From Strigomonas culicis (taxonomy: Eukaryota > Euglenozoa > Kinetoplastea > Trypanosomatida > Trypanosomatidae), in assembly GCA_000482145.1 (NCBI GenBank), contig AUXH01000339.1:1-20835 (forward strand): a stretch of 20,835 nt of DNA, written 5' to 3'. The translations under genes were made by a program, and so were the position numbers. Positions 8,587 through 16,370 of the stretch are shown in pieces. Below the pieces are notes generated by a model. It was not told the origin of the DNA. It worked only from the letters and a program-made list of their open reading frames with translations, and did not search any database. Within the stretch, counting starts at the first letter, position 1. Each line of letters begins with the position of its first letter.

Positions 8587-9466
8587 GCAATGAATTATAA
8601 AAAAAAGAATAATATATATGTATCCGTTATGCGTATTGGGTAATGCTCCCTTTCTTTTCCTTTTTTAAGCGGTATTATGCTAAAAAAAAAATAGTTTACT
8701 AGAGAGAACGAAAATGAATGAGAGAGAGAAAACGAAGAAACAAATCCTTTGTACTTGTAGGCCATACGAGTGTGATGTGAAGAGAAGCATATATTTTTAC
8801 TATCGTCTAGTTGATATTGACGGGCTTCTTTGAAGCAAGGCAGTAATAATAATAAAAAAGAAAACACACACATACATGTAGCTTCAATCCGATCACCAAT
8901 CATATTGATAAAAGAGATCAGTGAGAAAATGAAGTGTGAGAAAAAAAAACGCAAACGTTTTTTATTTTTATTTTATTCTTTACGATCATTCTTTTTCTTA
9001 AAGAAATACATTATTAAAACTGAGTCCCTGTAAAATGAAGAGACGAACGAACAAACATAGCATATTTGTTCGCCGGCATCAGAAGAAGGGTACAGAGCAT
9101 GTACTTTGCACGCGCCCTTTTATCGATTCAATGCGTTCGCGATCAAAGAAACAAAAGAGCATGTAGTTAGTGAAGAAGAAGAACAACCTTTTCTTCTTTT
9201 ATTATTTATAGGAATCCGCATTTTTGTAAGGTCAACGAAAACAACAACAAAAAAAAACACGGAGAAAAAAAACGTTTATAAATCCGAAAATAATAACAAT
9301 AAAAAGGAAAACAGCCACGTAAAAGAAATAGATAAATGTACACGCTACTCATTGTATGCACACGCACCAAGAAAAGAAAAAAAGCAACACACAATGATGA
9401 TAGCATATGTGCATGCTGCTTTTCTTCTTGTTTCCTTTTTGTTTTCTTTCATTCTTCTTATGCCTC

Positions 9467-10444
9467 CTACAGACCCTTGTAGTACGTGTACTGCCGGACG
9501 GGGCTGCCGTCCTTGCGCGTGAGGCCCTGGAACTGCGGCTCGAGCTGCGCCGCGTCGATGGTCTGCACCACGTTGAAGGCGGCGAGCGCCGGCGGCACGC
9601 CCGCCGTGATGCCGACGATCTGCAGCGCGCACTCCGTCATGTACGGCCGCGCGCGGATCGCGGCGATGCGCGAGAGGGGCAGCATCAACAGCGTTGGCAG
9701 CACCATGCAGGGCGTGTTCCACATGACGCGCGCGGCACCGCACTTGGTGAGGCTGTCCCAGCCGGCCGCCGTGCTCTGGCCGCGCACGACGCCGTCCTCA
9801 TCCTTCACGCGGATGCCCTGGCCGCCGGCGCGCCACTCACTCTGCCGCATGCAGGCCACGTTGACCACGGCGGCGCAGCTGACGGCGAGGAAGGGCACCG
9901 TGCCGCGGATGAGCGTCGCGACAGTCGTGCCGGGCGGCAGCCGCTTCAGCATCGCCGTCGCGGCGAGCGAGCCGCCGCAGGCCACGGTGACCGCCGCCCC
10001 GTAGGCCTTTGCGATCTCGGACAGCGGCTGCTTGTCGGAGGACCGGTTCGCGTAGTTGACCGCCGCGTTGAAGGTCTGATTGAACAGCTGCACGCCGAAG
10101 GTGCGGGGGACGCTGGTGAGCGTGCTGGGCGCCATCATGAGCGGCACCAGGACGTAGTTCAGCGGCAGGAACATGGACATGCGGTACGGCGCCGGGATCA
10201 CCTCGCCGGTGGTCGGGTGCACGCACTGCTCCACCGCCCGCCGCGCGTCCCACAGCTCCGCGTCGCTGAGGCGGCCGCGGTCGCCCCCCTTCCAGCGGTC
10301 GAGCAGCATCTGGGACTTCTGCAGCGTGCGCTCGTTCTCCAACAGCAGCACGGGGTTCAGCGACTCGCACCAGTAGCGGAGGCGGCCGCTGAAGGACGAC
10401 ATGTCGTACTTGGTCGTCGCATCCGAGAAGGGAGGGACGGACAT
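9467..10444 (-). CDS. Sideroflexin (mitochondrial inner-membrane carrier, SFXN family)
   Basis: The protein is 325 residues, about the same length as animal SFXN1/SFXN3, and ends in TAG. It carries the family hallmarks in order: an N-terminal FSGRLRYWCESLNP segment, HPTTGEVI at 76-83 (family HPDTGE), NQTFNAAVNYANR at 122-134, and GTVPFLAVSCAAVVNVACMR at 181-200 followed by a short loop with a DEDG (family DENG-like). Hydrophobic stretches near 90-110, 147-165, 180-198, 245-263 and 273-290 fit the usual four to five membrane helices. Sideroflexins sit in the mitochondrial inner membrane; SFXN1 imports serine for one-carbon metabolism. The substrate here cannot be read from sequence. The start is well placed, 38 nt downstream of a strong splice acceptor. 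The C-terminus is conserved and the gene looks intact. Confidence 0.96.
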   Translation of the reverse strand: MSVPPFSDATTKYDMSSFSGRLRYWCESLNPVLLLENERTLQKSQMLLDRWKGGDRGRLSDAELWDARRAVEQCVHPTTGEVIPAPYRMSMFLPLNYVLVPLMMAPSTLTSVPRTFGVQLFNQTFNAAVNYANRSSDKQPLSEIAKAYGAAVTVACGGSLAATAMLKRLPPGTTVATLIRGTVPFLAVSCAAVVNVACMRQSEWRAGGQGIRVKDEDGVVRGQSTAAGWDSLTKCGAARVMWNTPCMVLPTLLMLPLSRIAAIRARPYMTECALQIVGITAGVPPALAAFNVVQTIDAAQLEPQFQGLTRKDGSPVRQYTYYKGL

Positions 10445-10712
10445 GGCGTGGCACGTGGGTTAGTGGTTGAGCTTGGCAAGATCTGGCGCACACAGAGGAG
10501 GAGAAAGAGAGAGAGAGAAAGTGGTAAATGTTCTTGGCACCGTATATACAGCTCTATCTGCCTCTGTACACATGTATATTGGCACTTGTAGGTGTTTTTA
10601 TTCTCTTTATTCAAACACACGAAGTGCGCTTTGCCTCAGCTACTGGGAGACCAGAGCCTCTACGAGTACCGCACCCACGGCGCTGTACAAACATACTCAC
10701 CTCATCCTCTCC
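10445..10712. other. Short spacer between PRP3 and sideroflexin
   Basis: This is the tightest spacer, 268 bp. It must hold the whole PRP3 3' UTR (at most about 190 nt before the pyrimidine tract) and a 38-nt sideroflexin leader. No gene is seen in it. Confidence 0.75.
10483..10521 (-). promoter_or_regulatory. Spliced-leader acceptor for sideroflexin
   Basis: The minus strand has a 28-nt uninterrupted CT tract (10521-10494), then GTGTGCGCCAG. The AG at 10484-10483 is the first after the tract. The resulting leader is 38 nt with no upstream ATG. This is the cleanest acceptor in the window. Confidence 0.8.
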
Positions 10713-12302
10713 TTACGGCGACGTGCCCGTGGCGAGGAAGGCGGCGCGCCACACCGACGTCAGGTCCGGCCACAGGGCGCGGTCGCTCACCGGCAGCTCC
10801 GCGAGAAAGGCGAAGCCGTCGCGCACCGTGTCCTCCATCGCCATGAAGACGGGTTGGCTGTCCTCCTCCCCCTCCTCGCCGGCGGGGGCCTTGTGGCGCC
10901 CTGCGCGCTGGAAGGACTCGGCGTGCTGCCGCTCGGCCTCCGTCTTGCTCGCCTTCGCGCCGCCGTCCGCGCCGTCCTGGCGCGCGCGCGCGGCGCGGCG
11001 ATGGAAGGAGAAGCAGAGCGCGTCGGGCAGCGGCACGTGGCACAGCAGCGTCGCGCGCGTGTCGGGGTGCTCCCACCGCATCTTGGCGGTGATCCAGCGG
11101 TGCAGGTCGCGCACCGCGTGGCGGCCGCCGCTCAGCAGCACGACGGCGTCGCAGCGCCGCACGTAGAGGACGCAGCCCCGCAGGAGGTGGTCGTTCGCGA
11201 AGTCCCGCAGGCGCAGAAGCTGCGCCGGGCTGAAGACGGGGAAGATGCGGTACGCGGCCAGCACCGGCGCCTCGCGCGCGTCCCGCAGCTTGTCCCGCAG
11301 CCGCTTCGCGTGCTGGCGGGGCAGCGCCGCCATGTGCTGCTCGTAGTTCCGCTTCTGGTGGTCGAGGAAGCGCTGTGCGTACTGGTCGAACACCATCGTG
11401 TCGGCCGCAATGGGGTTGAGGATGTTGAAGGCGGCGAGGTTCCCGCTCAGGCTGCGGTTCGAAAGGCGGTCGTGCGAGGACACGAGGGCGCCGCCCGCGA
11501 CCTTGCTCGTGCGGTTGTGCTGGTTGGCCTCCTCCCGTTCCCTGCGCTGCCGCTCCTGCTTGTCGCGCAGCCGGTCACGCCGCTCCTGCCGCAGCTTCTC
11601 CTTCGTCTTGTAATGCTTCTCCACCGGCGGCGGGGCGGCCGCGTGCGGCCGCTCGTACGCCGCTGTGTAGTGCGACGGCGCGAGGGCCGGGGTGTGGAGG
11701 GCGTCCACGGCGGCCGCGTCGCGCGGGGCGCCGCCCGCGTGGGCGACGAGGCGCTTCGCGTCATAGCGCGGCACGTTGAAGAGCCACCGGTCCCATGGCT
11801 CCACATCCGGCACGCCGTCCGCGAAGAGCCCCTCCAGCAGCGAGTGGCGGTAGCCGTCGGCGTCGCCGCAGAAGGCGCGCAGGTCAGCCACGTAGCGCGC
11901 CTGGAGCTCCTCCGCCGGGGCGGGTGTCTCCTCCGCGACGATCTGCCGCGCCGTCGCGGCCGACTCCTTCTGGAGTGCCTCGACCTGCTGCTGCTGCTGC
12001 TCCGCCGCCGCATCGGTGGCGGCGGGCGCCGCGCGGTAGGCGCCGCTGTTCTGGAAGAGCGCGCGGCGGCGGCCGCGCCCCGCTGCGAGGGCCGACTTGG
12101 CCGCATACTTCTGCATGAGTGGGTCGAAGGCGCGCGGCGCCTCGGCGCGGCCGCCGTCGCTGGCGCCGGCGCCGCCCAGGATGTCCGCCACGGCCGCGCT
12201 AGAGGCGGTGGGCGCGGGGGCGGCGCCGCCGGCGGGGGCGACGCGTGAGAAGTCAATATCCACATGATCAATCGACACCGCCGCGTGGGCCTTGGGCGGC
12301 AT
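10713..12302 (-). CDS. PRP3: U4/U6 small nuclear ribonucleoprotein PRP3
   Basis: The protein is 529 residues, closer to yeast Prp3 (469) than human PRPF3 (683), and ends in TAA. After a disordered Ala-rich N-terminus with a Gln run (101-106) comes the PRP3 region: EPWDRWLF at 168-175 (family D-x-E-W-W-D), then the basic helix KEKLRQERRDRLRDKQERQR around 234-253. NLAAFNILNPIAADTMVFD (288-306) matches the family LMRVLGTEAVQDPTKVE segment, and the following QKRNYEQHMAALPRQ region leads to KRLRDKL. The C-terminal DUF1115 domain begins near YRIFPVFSPAQ (351), includes CVLYV and VVLLSGGRHAVRDL, and has HRWITAKMRWEH at 401-412 (family LMLHRIKWDE). PRP3 holds U4/U6 in the tri-snRNP. In trypanosomatids that machinery serves mainly trans-splicing. 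I see no PWI domain, which vertebrate PRP3 has at its N-terminus. Confidence 0.93.
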   Translation of the reverse strand: MPPKAHAAVSIDHVDIDFSRVAPAGGAAPAPTASSAAVADILGGAGASDGGRAEAPRAFDPLMQKYAAKSALAAGRGRRRALFQNSGAYRAAPAATDAAAEQQQQQVEALQKESAATARQIVAEETPAPAEELQARYVADLRAFCGDADGYRHSLLEGLFADGVPDVEPWDRWLFNVPRYDAKRLVAHAGGAPRDAAAVDALHTPALAPSHYTAAYERPHAAAPPPVEKHYKTKEKLRQERRDRLRDKQERQRREREEANQHNRTSKVAGGALVSSHDRLSNRSLSGNLAAFNILNPIAADTMVFDQYAQRFLDHQKRNYEQHMAALPRQHAKRLRDKLRDAREAPVLAAYRIFPVFSPAQLLRLRDFANDHLLRGCVLYVRRCDAVVLLSGGRHAVRDLHRWITAKMRWEHPDTRATLLCHVPLPDALCFSFHRRAARARQDGADGGAKASKTEAERQHAESFQRAGRHKAPAGEEGEEDSQPVFMAMEDTVRDGFAFLAELPVSDRALWPDLTSVWRAAFLATGTSP

Positions 12303-12316
12303 CTCCTCACAATACG

Positions 12317-12358
12317 ATATAATATATATATATATGTATATGTATGTATGTATATGTG
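12317..12358. repeat. AT/GTAT microsatellite in the PRP3 5' leader
   Basis: An AT repeat (12322-12335) runs into GTAT-type repeats up to about 12358. It lies between the predicted acceptor and the PRP3 ATG, about 15-20 bases from the start, similar to the repeat before the WDR20-like gene. Confidence 0.9.
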
Positions 12359-12383
12359 TCCTTGTCTGAATTTAAGTACAACA

Positions 12384-12420
12384 CTGTAGTAACAAGAAGA
12401 AGGAAAAAAAAAGGAAGGAA
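12384..12420 (-). promoter_or_regulatory. Spliced-leader acceptor for PRP3
   Basis: A 27-nt uninterrupted pyrimidine tract on the minus strand (12420-12394) is followed by TTGTTACTACAG, with the first AG at 12385-12384. The leader would be 81 nt and includes the AT/GTAT repeat. Confidence 0.8.
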
Positions 12421-12512
12421 TAGCGTAGAATTTGCTGATCCCACATATGAAGGGAAGAAAGAAAACATGAGGTACACACCCCACAGAGGCAGCACAGATT
12501 GGTGCGTGTGAA

Positions 12513-12538
12513 AAAACAAACAAACAAACAAACAAACA
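12513..12538. repeat. (AAAC)n tetranucleotide repeat
   Basis: About six copies of a CAAA/AAAC unit occur in the spacer downstream of UBA3. On the transcribed strand this is (GTTT)n. It probably falls in the UBA3 3' UTR or just beyond its poly(A) site. Confidence 0.9.
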
Positions 12539-12862
12539 CATACAGTGCTACTGTGCGCACCCACAGCGATAAACAAGACGTTCATATTCGTTTCTTTTTT
12601 TAGAATGACGATTAGCTTTCTTTTTTTTTGAATCTGTTTATAATCAGATGGTCGTGGAATCAAAGTGCGACAGCTGCAAGAATCGTAGCCAGAACATAAA
12701 ACAATACGCACTGTCGCTAAGTCGTACAACAGCGTTATGTTTTTATATCCACGCGAAATAAACATAGTAACCGGTGACACATACAGAGTATTCATCATCC
12801 GGACACAAAACACACAAGAACAGGAGGAGAACACTCTTCGCATTCTCTATCCCCTTTTTTTT

Positions 12863-14251
12863 TTACAGAGTACATTTGCAGAGCACTTGGCAGCTCCTTT
12901 CCTCCGCTGTGATGGTCATATACGGGAGCACCGCGTCCGTGCACCACTGCTCGCGCAGGTACGGCTCTGCGCCTGCCTGTGCGAAGAGTGAGAGCAGCGT
13001 CATCGCGTCGCCGGCCGCGCCGGCGGGCGCCTGTATGAGCCGCCCGCCCGGCCCCGTCCACAGCAGCGGCGCCGCCGCTGTGACGGTGAGCCGCAGCTGC
13101 GCGGCGGCCGCCGCGCGCACCTCGGCGAGGGTCATGTCGGCGCGCAGCGCCAGCACGGGCACCGGGCCGCACACGGGGCATGATGGGAGGCCTGTCTCCG
13201 CGGTGGCCATGAGGAAGCTGCCGTTGAGGCCGCTGTATACCCAGAAGACCTCGCGGCTCTCGCCGACGCCGGTGAACCGCTTGACGACCTCCGTCACGGC
13301 CTGGCCCGCCACGAAGGCGTTCGTGAAGCCGACCGCGGGCACGACGTTCTTCACGACGCCCAGCACGTACTTCTCCGTGATGTCGCCGTGGATGCCGAAC
13401 TCGCGCTGCCGCTGCCGCGCCTGCTCCGTCAGCCAACGGATGTGTTCCTCCCTGTCCGCGTCGAGGTCCGTGTCGGGGAAGGCGTCCCGCCACAGCTTCT
13501 CCTTCGCGTAGAGCACGCAGTGCTGCGGCAGGCGCGGGATGGTGTGCAGGGTGCACATGGGCACCTTCTCCTCCCCGGGCGTCGGGTCCATGGCGCAGGC
13601 GAGGCAGGGCAGCCGCGGGGGGTGGCGGAACTTGGTGTGCCCGCGGTAGCCCTCCGTACCCACGTCCACCAGCGGCGTGCAGGCGCGCAGCACGCGCACG
13701 AAGGGCGCCGCGTGCGCGTCGGCGGCGGCGAGGCCGGGCACCGCCGCGCGCGGCACCACCTCCCACGTGCCGAGCTCCACGACCTTGCGGTTGACCCAGT
13801 GCCGCACCGCGTTGGAGTCCAGCGCGAGAAAGATAAGGTCGAAACGGCGGTAGAAGTCGTCCGACTGCTCCTCCGCGCTGCCGACGACGGCGTGAATGGC
13901 GACGCCGGGGCAGCGCGCCCGCACGAAGGCGGCCGCGACATCGCTCTTGAACGCGCCGATATCCTTCTCCTGGAAGAGAAATTGCCGGTTGAGGTTGGAG
14001 AGCTCGATGCGGTCCATGTCCAGAATGGTGAGGCGCGCGAAGCCGCTCATCGCGAGGAGGTGGAGGATCTCGCTCCCCGTGCCGCCGGCGCCCACGATCA
14101 GCACCTCGACCTCGGCCAGACCGGACAGGTCCGCACCGCCCTCCTCGGCCGAGAGTGTGTACCGCCCTGCGCGGACGAGGTGTTGCAGCCCCGAGCACCG
14201 GTCCACGCACCGGTCGATGGGGGCTTCACAACTGCCAGCACTGCCGCTCAT
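12863..14251 (-). CDS. UBA3: NEDD8-activating enzyme E1 catalytic subunit (UBA3)
   Basis: The 462-residue protein matches human UBA3 (463) in length and along its whole sequence, and ends in TAA. The nucleotide-binding glycine loop is GAGGTGSE (54-61). DMDRIELSNLNRQFLF (78-93) is the canonical E1 adenylation motif, with ATP-contacting Asn88, Arg89 and Gln90, and Lys102 in FKSDVAA. ALDSNAVRHWVN (143-154) follows, then VDVGTEGYRG. The zinc-binding pairs are Cys216/Cys219 and Cys358/Cys361 (CPVC). The catalytic cysteine is Cys233 in PMCTLHTIPRLPQHC (family FPMCTI-MPRLPEHC). The segment EKYVLGVVKNVVPAV matches the family GVVKRIIPAV, and residues from about 362 form the ubiquitin-like E2-binding domain. 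It activates NEDD8 together with an APPBP1/NAE1 partner encoded elsewhere, for cullin neddylation. All catalytic residues are present. Confidence 0.96.
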   Translation of the reverse strand: MSGSAGSCEAPIDRCVDRCSGLQHLVRAGRYTLSAEEGGADLSGLAEVEVLIVGAGGTGSEILHLLAMSGFARLTILDMDRIELSNLNRQFLFQEKDIGAFKSDVAAAFVRARCPGVAIHAVVGSAEEQSDDFYRRFDLIFLALDSNAVRHWVNRKVVELGTWEVVPRAAVPGLAAADAHAAPFVRVLRACTPLVDVGTEGYRGHTKFRHPPRLPCLACAMDPTPGEEKVPMCTLHTIPRLPQHCVLYAKEKLWRDAFPDTDLDADREEHIRWLTEQARQRQREFGIHGDITEKYVLGVVKNVVPAVGFTNAFVAGQAVTEVVKRFTGVGESREVFWVYSGLNGSFLMATAETGLPSCPVCGPVPVLALRADMTLAEVRAAAAAQLRLTVTAAAPLLWTGPGGRLIQAPAGAAGDAMTLLSLFAQAGAEPYLREQWCTDAVLPYMTITAEERSCQVLCKCTL

Positions 14252-14301
14252 AATGGTTGGAAAGAGATAACTACTGTAATTATCTTTTTTTTTTTTCGTT
14301 T

Positions 14302-14335
14302 CTCATTCGAGAGAAAGAGAGAGGGAGAGAGAAAG
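14302..14335 (-). promoter_or_regulatory. Spliced-leader acceptor for UBA3
   Basis: The minus strand has a 27-nt pyrimidine tract (14335-14309), then GAATGAG with the first AG at 14303-14302, giving a 50-nt leader. The ATG in that string lies before the AG and is removed. A second AG (TTACAG, 14275-14274) would give a 22-nt leader. Confidence 0.7.
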
Positions 14336-14640
14336 TGAATATAAAGAGAGGGGTTCACTTTTCTTCTTCAAAAAACAATGAATACACCTTTTTTTTACCC
14401 ATGCATTTGCCGACGGCGTTTGTTCGTTCCTTCCCGTTTTCTTTTCCCGCTAGCTTTCAACAGTTCTTATTATAACAACACTTAGTAATTAGAGATTATC
14501 CGTAATTCAAAAGGAAAAAAAAAAAAGCAACAGCAATATAGGCGATGCAAGGGACGCATGTGCGTTCGCTCCTGCGTGAGTGAAGACGTTTTCTTCTGCT
14601 ACGTTCGTGTAACACGTAAACGTAAATCTAATAAAAATGT

Positions 14641-14659
14641 ATAATAATAATAATAATAC
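14641..14659. repeat. (ATA)n trinucleotide repeat
   Basis: A short perfect ATA/TAA repeat of about six units lies in the spacer downstream of the PLAC8 gene. No function is suggested. Confidence 0.9.
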
Positions 14660-14882
14660 AACACTAATGGCCCGAAAAGGAAGATACGTGAGTGCACTTC
14701 CATATGTCATACGCTAGCTCTTTTATTCCTCTTCTTCATTAAGCAATGGAGGAAACAGAGGGAGAGTGGTGAGCCGAAAGGTTACCGTCATTATGCAAAG
14801 CACTAAAAGAGCACTTCCTTGCCTTTTGCTATTTTCCTTTTTCTTCTCCTCCCCCCTTTTTTCTCTCTTGACGGATGTAGTC

Positions 14883-15902
14883 CTAGTTTATGGTGACCAC
14901 CGTCGGGGCGGTATCCATCTGCTCCGCCTGCGCCTGGCTGGCGGTGCACGTGAGAAAGATGACGCCGGGCCACTCCCCGCGCGCGGTCATCTCGCGGTGG
15001 TGCTGCGCGATCGAGCACGGCACACAGAAGAAAGAGACCAGCACGTCCGCGACGACGTGCAGTGCGTGGGTGGGCTGCCCGGTGATCGACCCGCCGCCGC
15101 CGCGCAGCCCGGCGCCGTGTAGATTGTACCGTGCGCGCACCTGGCGCCGCAGCAGCAGTGTGAGGAGCGGCAGCGCCAGCAAGATGTGGAGGGACTCGAA
15201 GCAGCAGAGGTCCGCGCAGAGGCTGCCGAGCGCAACCGGCCAGTCCATCCCGCGCCGCTCGCGGAACAGCAGGCGGTAGTGCGCGGAGTCCATGCAGTAG
15301 CCACAGGCCCACGCCTCCACGCAGTTGAGCGGATCCTTGTGGATCTCGAAGAGCCCTGTCATCCACTCCTGCGGCCCACCGCTCGCGCCGTCGCTGCCGG
15401 GCGGCACCGCCGTCGCCGCCTGCTCGTTGAAATAGTAGGACTGGCTGGCGGCGAAGGTGCTTCTGTCCTGCTTCGGCGGACCCGCCGCGCCGGCGCCCGT
15501 GCTGTCCTCCACGCGCACATCGACGCTGCGCTGGGCGGAGCTGTTCATCACGCTGGGCGGCACCGGCGGCTTCTGGATGGAGGAGAAGACGAAGGTGGAG
15601 CGCGGCTCGCTGAGCGGCGGGACCGCACTCATGTCGACCCGCGCTGAGGCGGTCCGCGGCTGCGTGTCGTCCGCCTCTTCCGTCTGCCGCGCGCTGTAGC
15701 TGGCCCGGCTGCTGCTATGATCCGGCTGCGGCGAGGGCTCGGCCTCCGGTAGGCGCTCGTCTGCGTAGGCCGCGACCGGCGGGCGCGGGCGGCTGCCGCT
15801 CCGGCCCGCCTCCGCGTCCATGTCTTGCATAGGAATGCCCAACTGCGCGGCGGGGTTGCGGTCGCTCTTACTGCCCTGCGGCGATGGCTTACCTTGCGAC
15901 AT
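14883..15902 (-). CDS. PLAC8 (Cys-rich) family membrane-associated protein
   Basis: The protein is 339 residues and ends in TAG. The first ~175 residues are hydrophilic, Ser/Pro/Ala-rich and probably disordered. The PLAC8 domain follows: EWMTGLFEIHKDPLNCVEAW (179-198) with the CxxxxCGYC cysteine cluster (C194, C200, C203), then DLCCFE (231-236), a hydrophobic helix at 237-251 and the family signature RRQVRARYNLHG (252-263; usual form R-x-x-Y-x-I-x-G). Residues 286-305 carry CVPCSIAQHHREM, matching the family CxxCALxQxxREL. PLAC8 proteins are small membrane-associated cysteine-rich proteins (fruit-weight regulators and cadmium-resistance proteins in plants). Trypanosomatids have related proteins annotated ama1-like. 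The molecular function is not known. The start lies 46 nt after a good splice acceptor. Confidence 0.88.
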   Translation of the reverse strand: MSQGKPSPQGSKSDRNPAAQLGIPMQDMDAEAGRSGSRPRPPVAAYADERLPEAEPSPQPDHSSSRASYSARQTEEADDTQPRTASARVDMSAVPPLSEPRSTFVFSSIQKPPVPPSVMNSSAQRSVDVRVEDSTGAGAAGPPKQDRSTFAASQSYYFNEQAATAVPPGSDGASGGPQEWMTGLFEIHKDPLNCVEAWACGYCMDSAHYRLLFRERRGMDWPVALGSLCADLCCFESLHILLALPLLTLLLRRQVRARYNLHGAGLRGGGGSITGQPTHALHVVADVLVSFFCVPCSIAQHHREMTARGEWPGVIFLTCTASQAQAEQMDTAPTVVTIN

Positions 15903-16370
15903 GTGGTCTTGGGTCGCCTTTATCGAATTCGACTACAAAGCTCACTAGCTAAATAATGTTTTAAGGAAAAGAAAGAGAGAGAGAGCTGTTTATATGAACA
16001 CACGTGTGTATATTGCTATACAGGCGAGATAAGTGTTCTATCAGAAGAGAAGGAGAAAGAAGAAGAAAGATACAGTATATACGATTCAGAGAGGAATACC
16101 AAATGATTCGTTTCACCTTTGATGCACTTTTTTCCTTTTCCTTTTTGTGACGAATAGATCGATTACACAGTTCTTTATTGGATAATAATGCAAAGGGAAT
16201 AATAAAAAAGGTCTAGACAGAAAGAAGAAAAATAAGAATATAAACACAAACAATAAAAAAAAACATGCATATTGATAAATGATACAATTTGTGTAGATAC
16301 ATATACTTTTTTTTTAGTGTGTATATGTTATGCGGTAGCGTTAATTATTACTGTTATTATTATACATCGC
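15903..16370. other. Spacer between gene 7 and the PLAC8 gene
   Basis: This 468-bp AT-rich spacer contains the gene 7 3' UTR and the PLAC8 leader. Purine-rich patches at about 16041-16070 and 16217-16240 are extra pyrimidine tracts on the transcribed strand. No gene is seen. Confidence 0.7.
15949..15985 (-). promoter_or_regulatory. Spliced-leader acceptor for the PLAC8 gene
   Basis: A 23-nt pyrimidine tract on the minus strand (15985-15963) is followed by AACATTATTTAG, with the first AG at 15950-15949. The leader would be 46 nt with no upstream ATG. Confidence 0.75.

Larger units (their letters stand above)
8467..9466. other. Spacer between sideroflexin and the WDR20-like gene
   Basis: At 1.0 kb this is the longest spacer. 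It holds the sideroflexin 3' UTR and the leader of the WDR20-like gene. It is A/T-rich with many A- and T-runs, and with purine-rich patches (for example about 8700-8740 and 9170-9190) that are pyrimidine tracts on the transcribed strand. Short frames on both strands (8595-8954 minus, 9106-9522 plus) are low complexity. I see no tRNA-like or snoRNA-like element, but a small RNA could not be excluded by eye. Confidence 0.65.
12303..12862. other. Spacer between UBA3 and PRP3
   Basis: This 560-bp AT-rich spacer holds the UBA3 3' UTR and the PRP3 leader. It contains an AT/GTAT microsatellite next to PRP3, an AAAC tetranucleotide repeat and T-runs near 12595 and 12622. A 178-codon minus-strand frame (12307-12843) crosses it, but it is Phe/Cys/Leu-rich, spans the splice acceptor and shows no domain, so I do not call it. 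Confidence 0.7.
14252..14882. other. Spacer between the PLAC8 gene and UBA3
   Basis: This 631-bp AT-rich spacer contains the PLAC8 3' UTR and the UBA3 leader. It includes an ATA repeat at 14641-14659, a T12-class run around 14285-14296 and an A-run near 14516-14526. No gene or structured RNA is recognised. Confidence 0.7.

Noticed and set aside
10467..12248. 593-codon plus-strand frame across PRP3
   Set aside because: It is longer than PRP3 itself, but it crosses an AT-rich spacer and is low complexity; PRP3 on the minus strand is clearly the real gene.
12307..12843. 178-codon minus-strand frame in the UBA3-PRP3 spacer
   Set aside because: It is Phe/Cys/Leu/Tyr-rich from AT-rich DNA, spans the PRP3 splice acceptor and leader repeat, and has no domain. 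It is open by chance because the pyrimidine-rich strand lacks stops.
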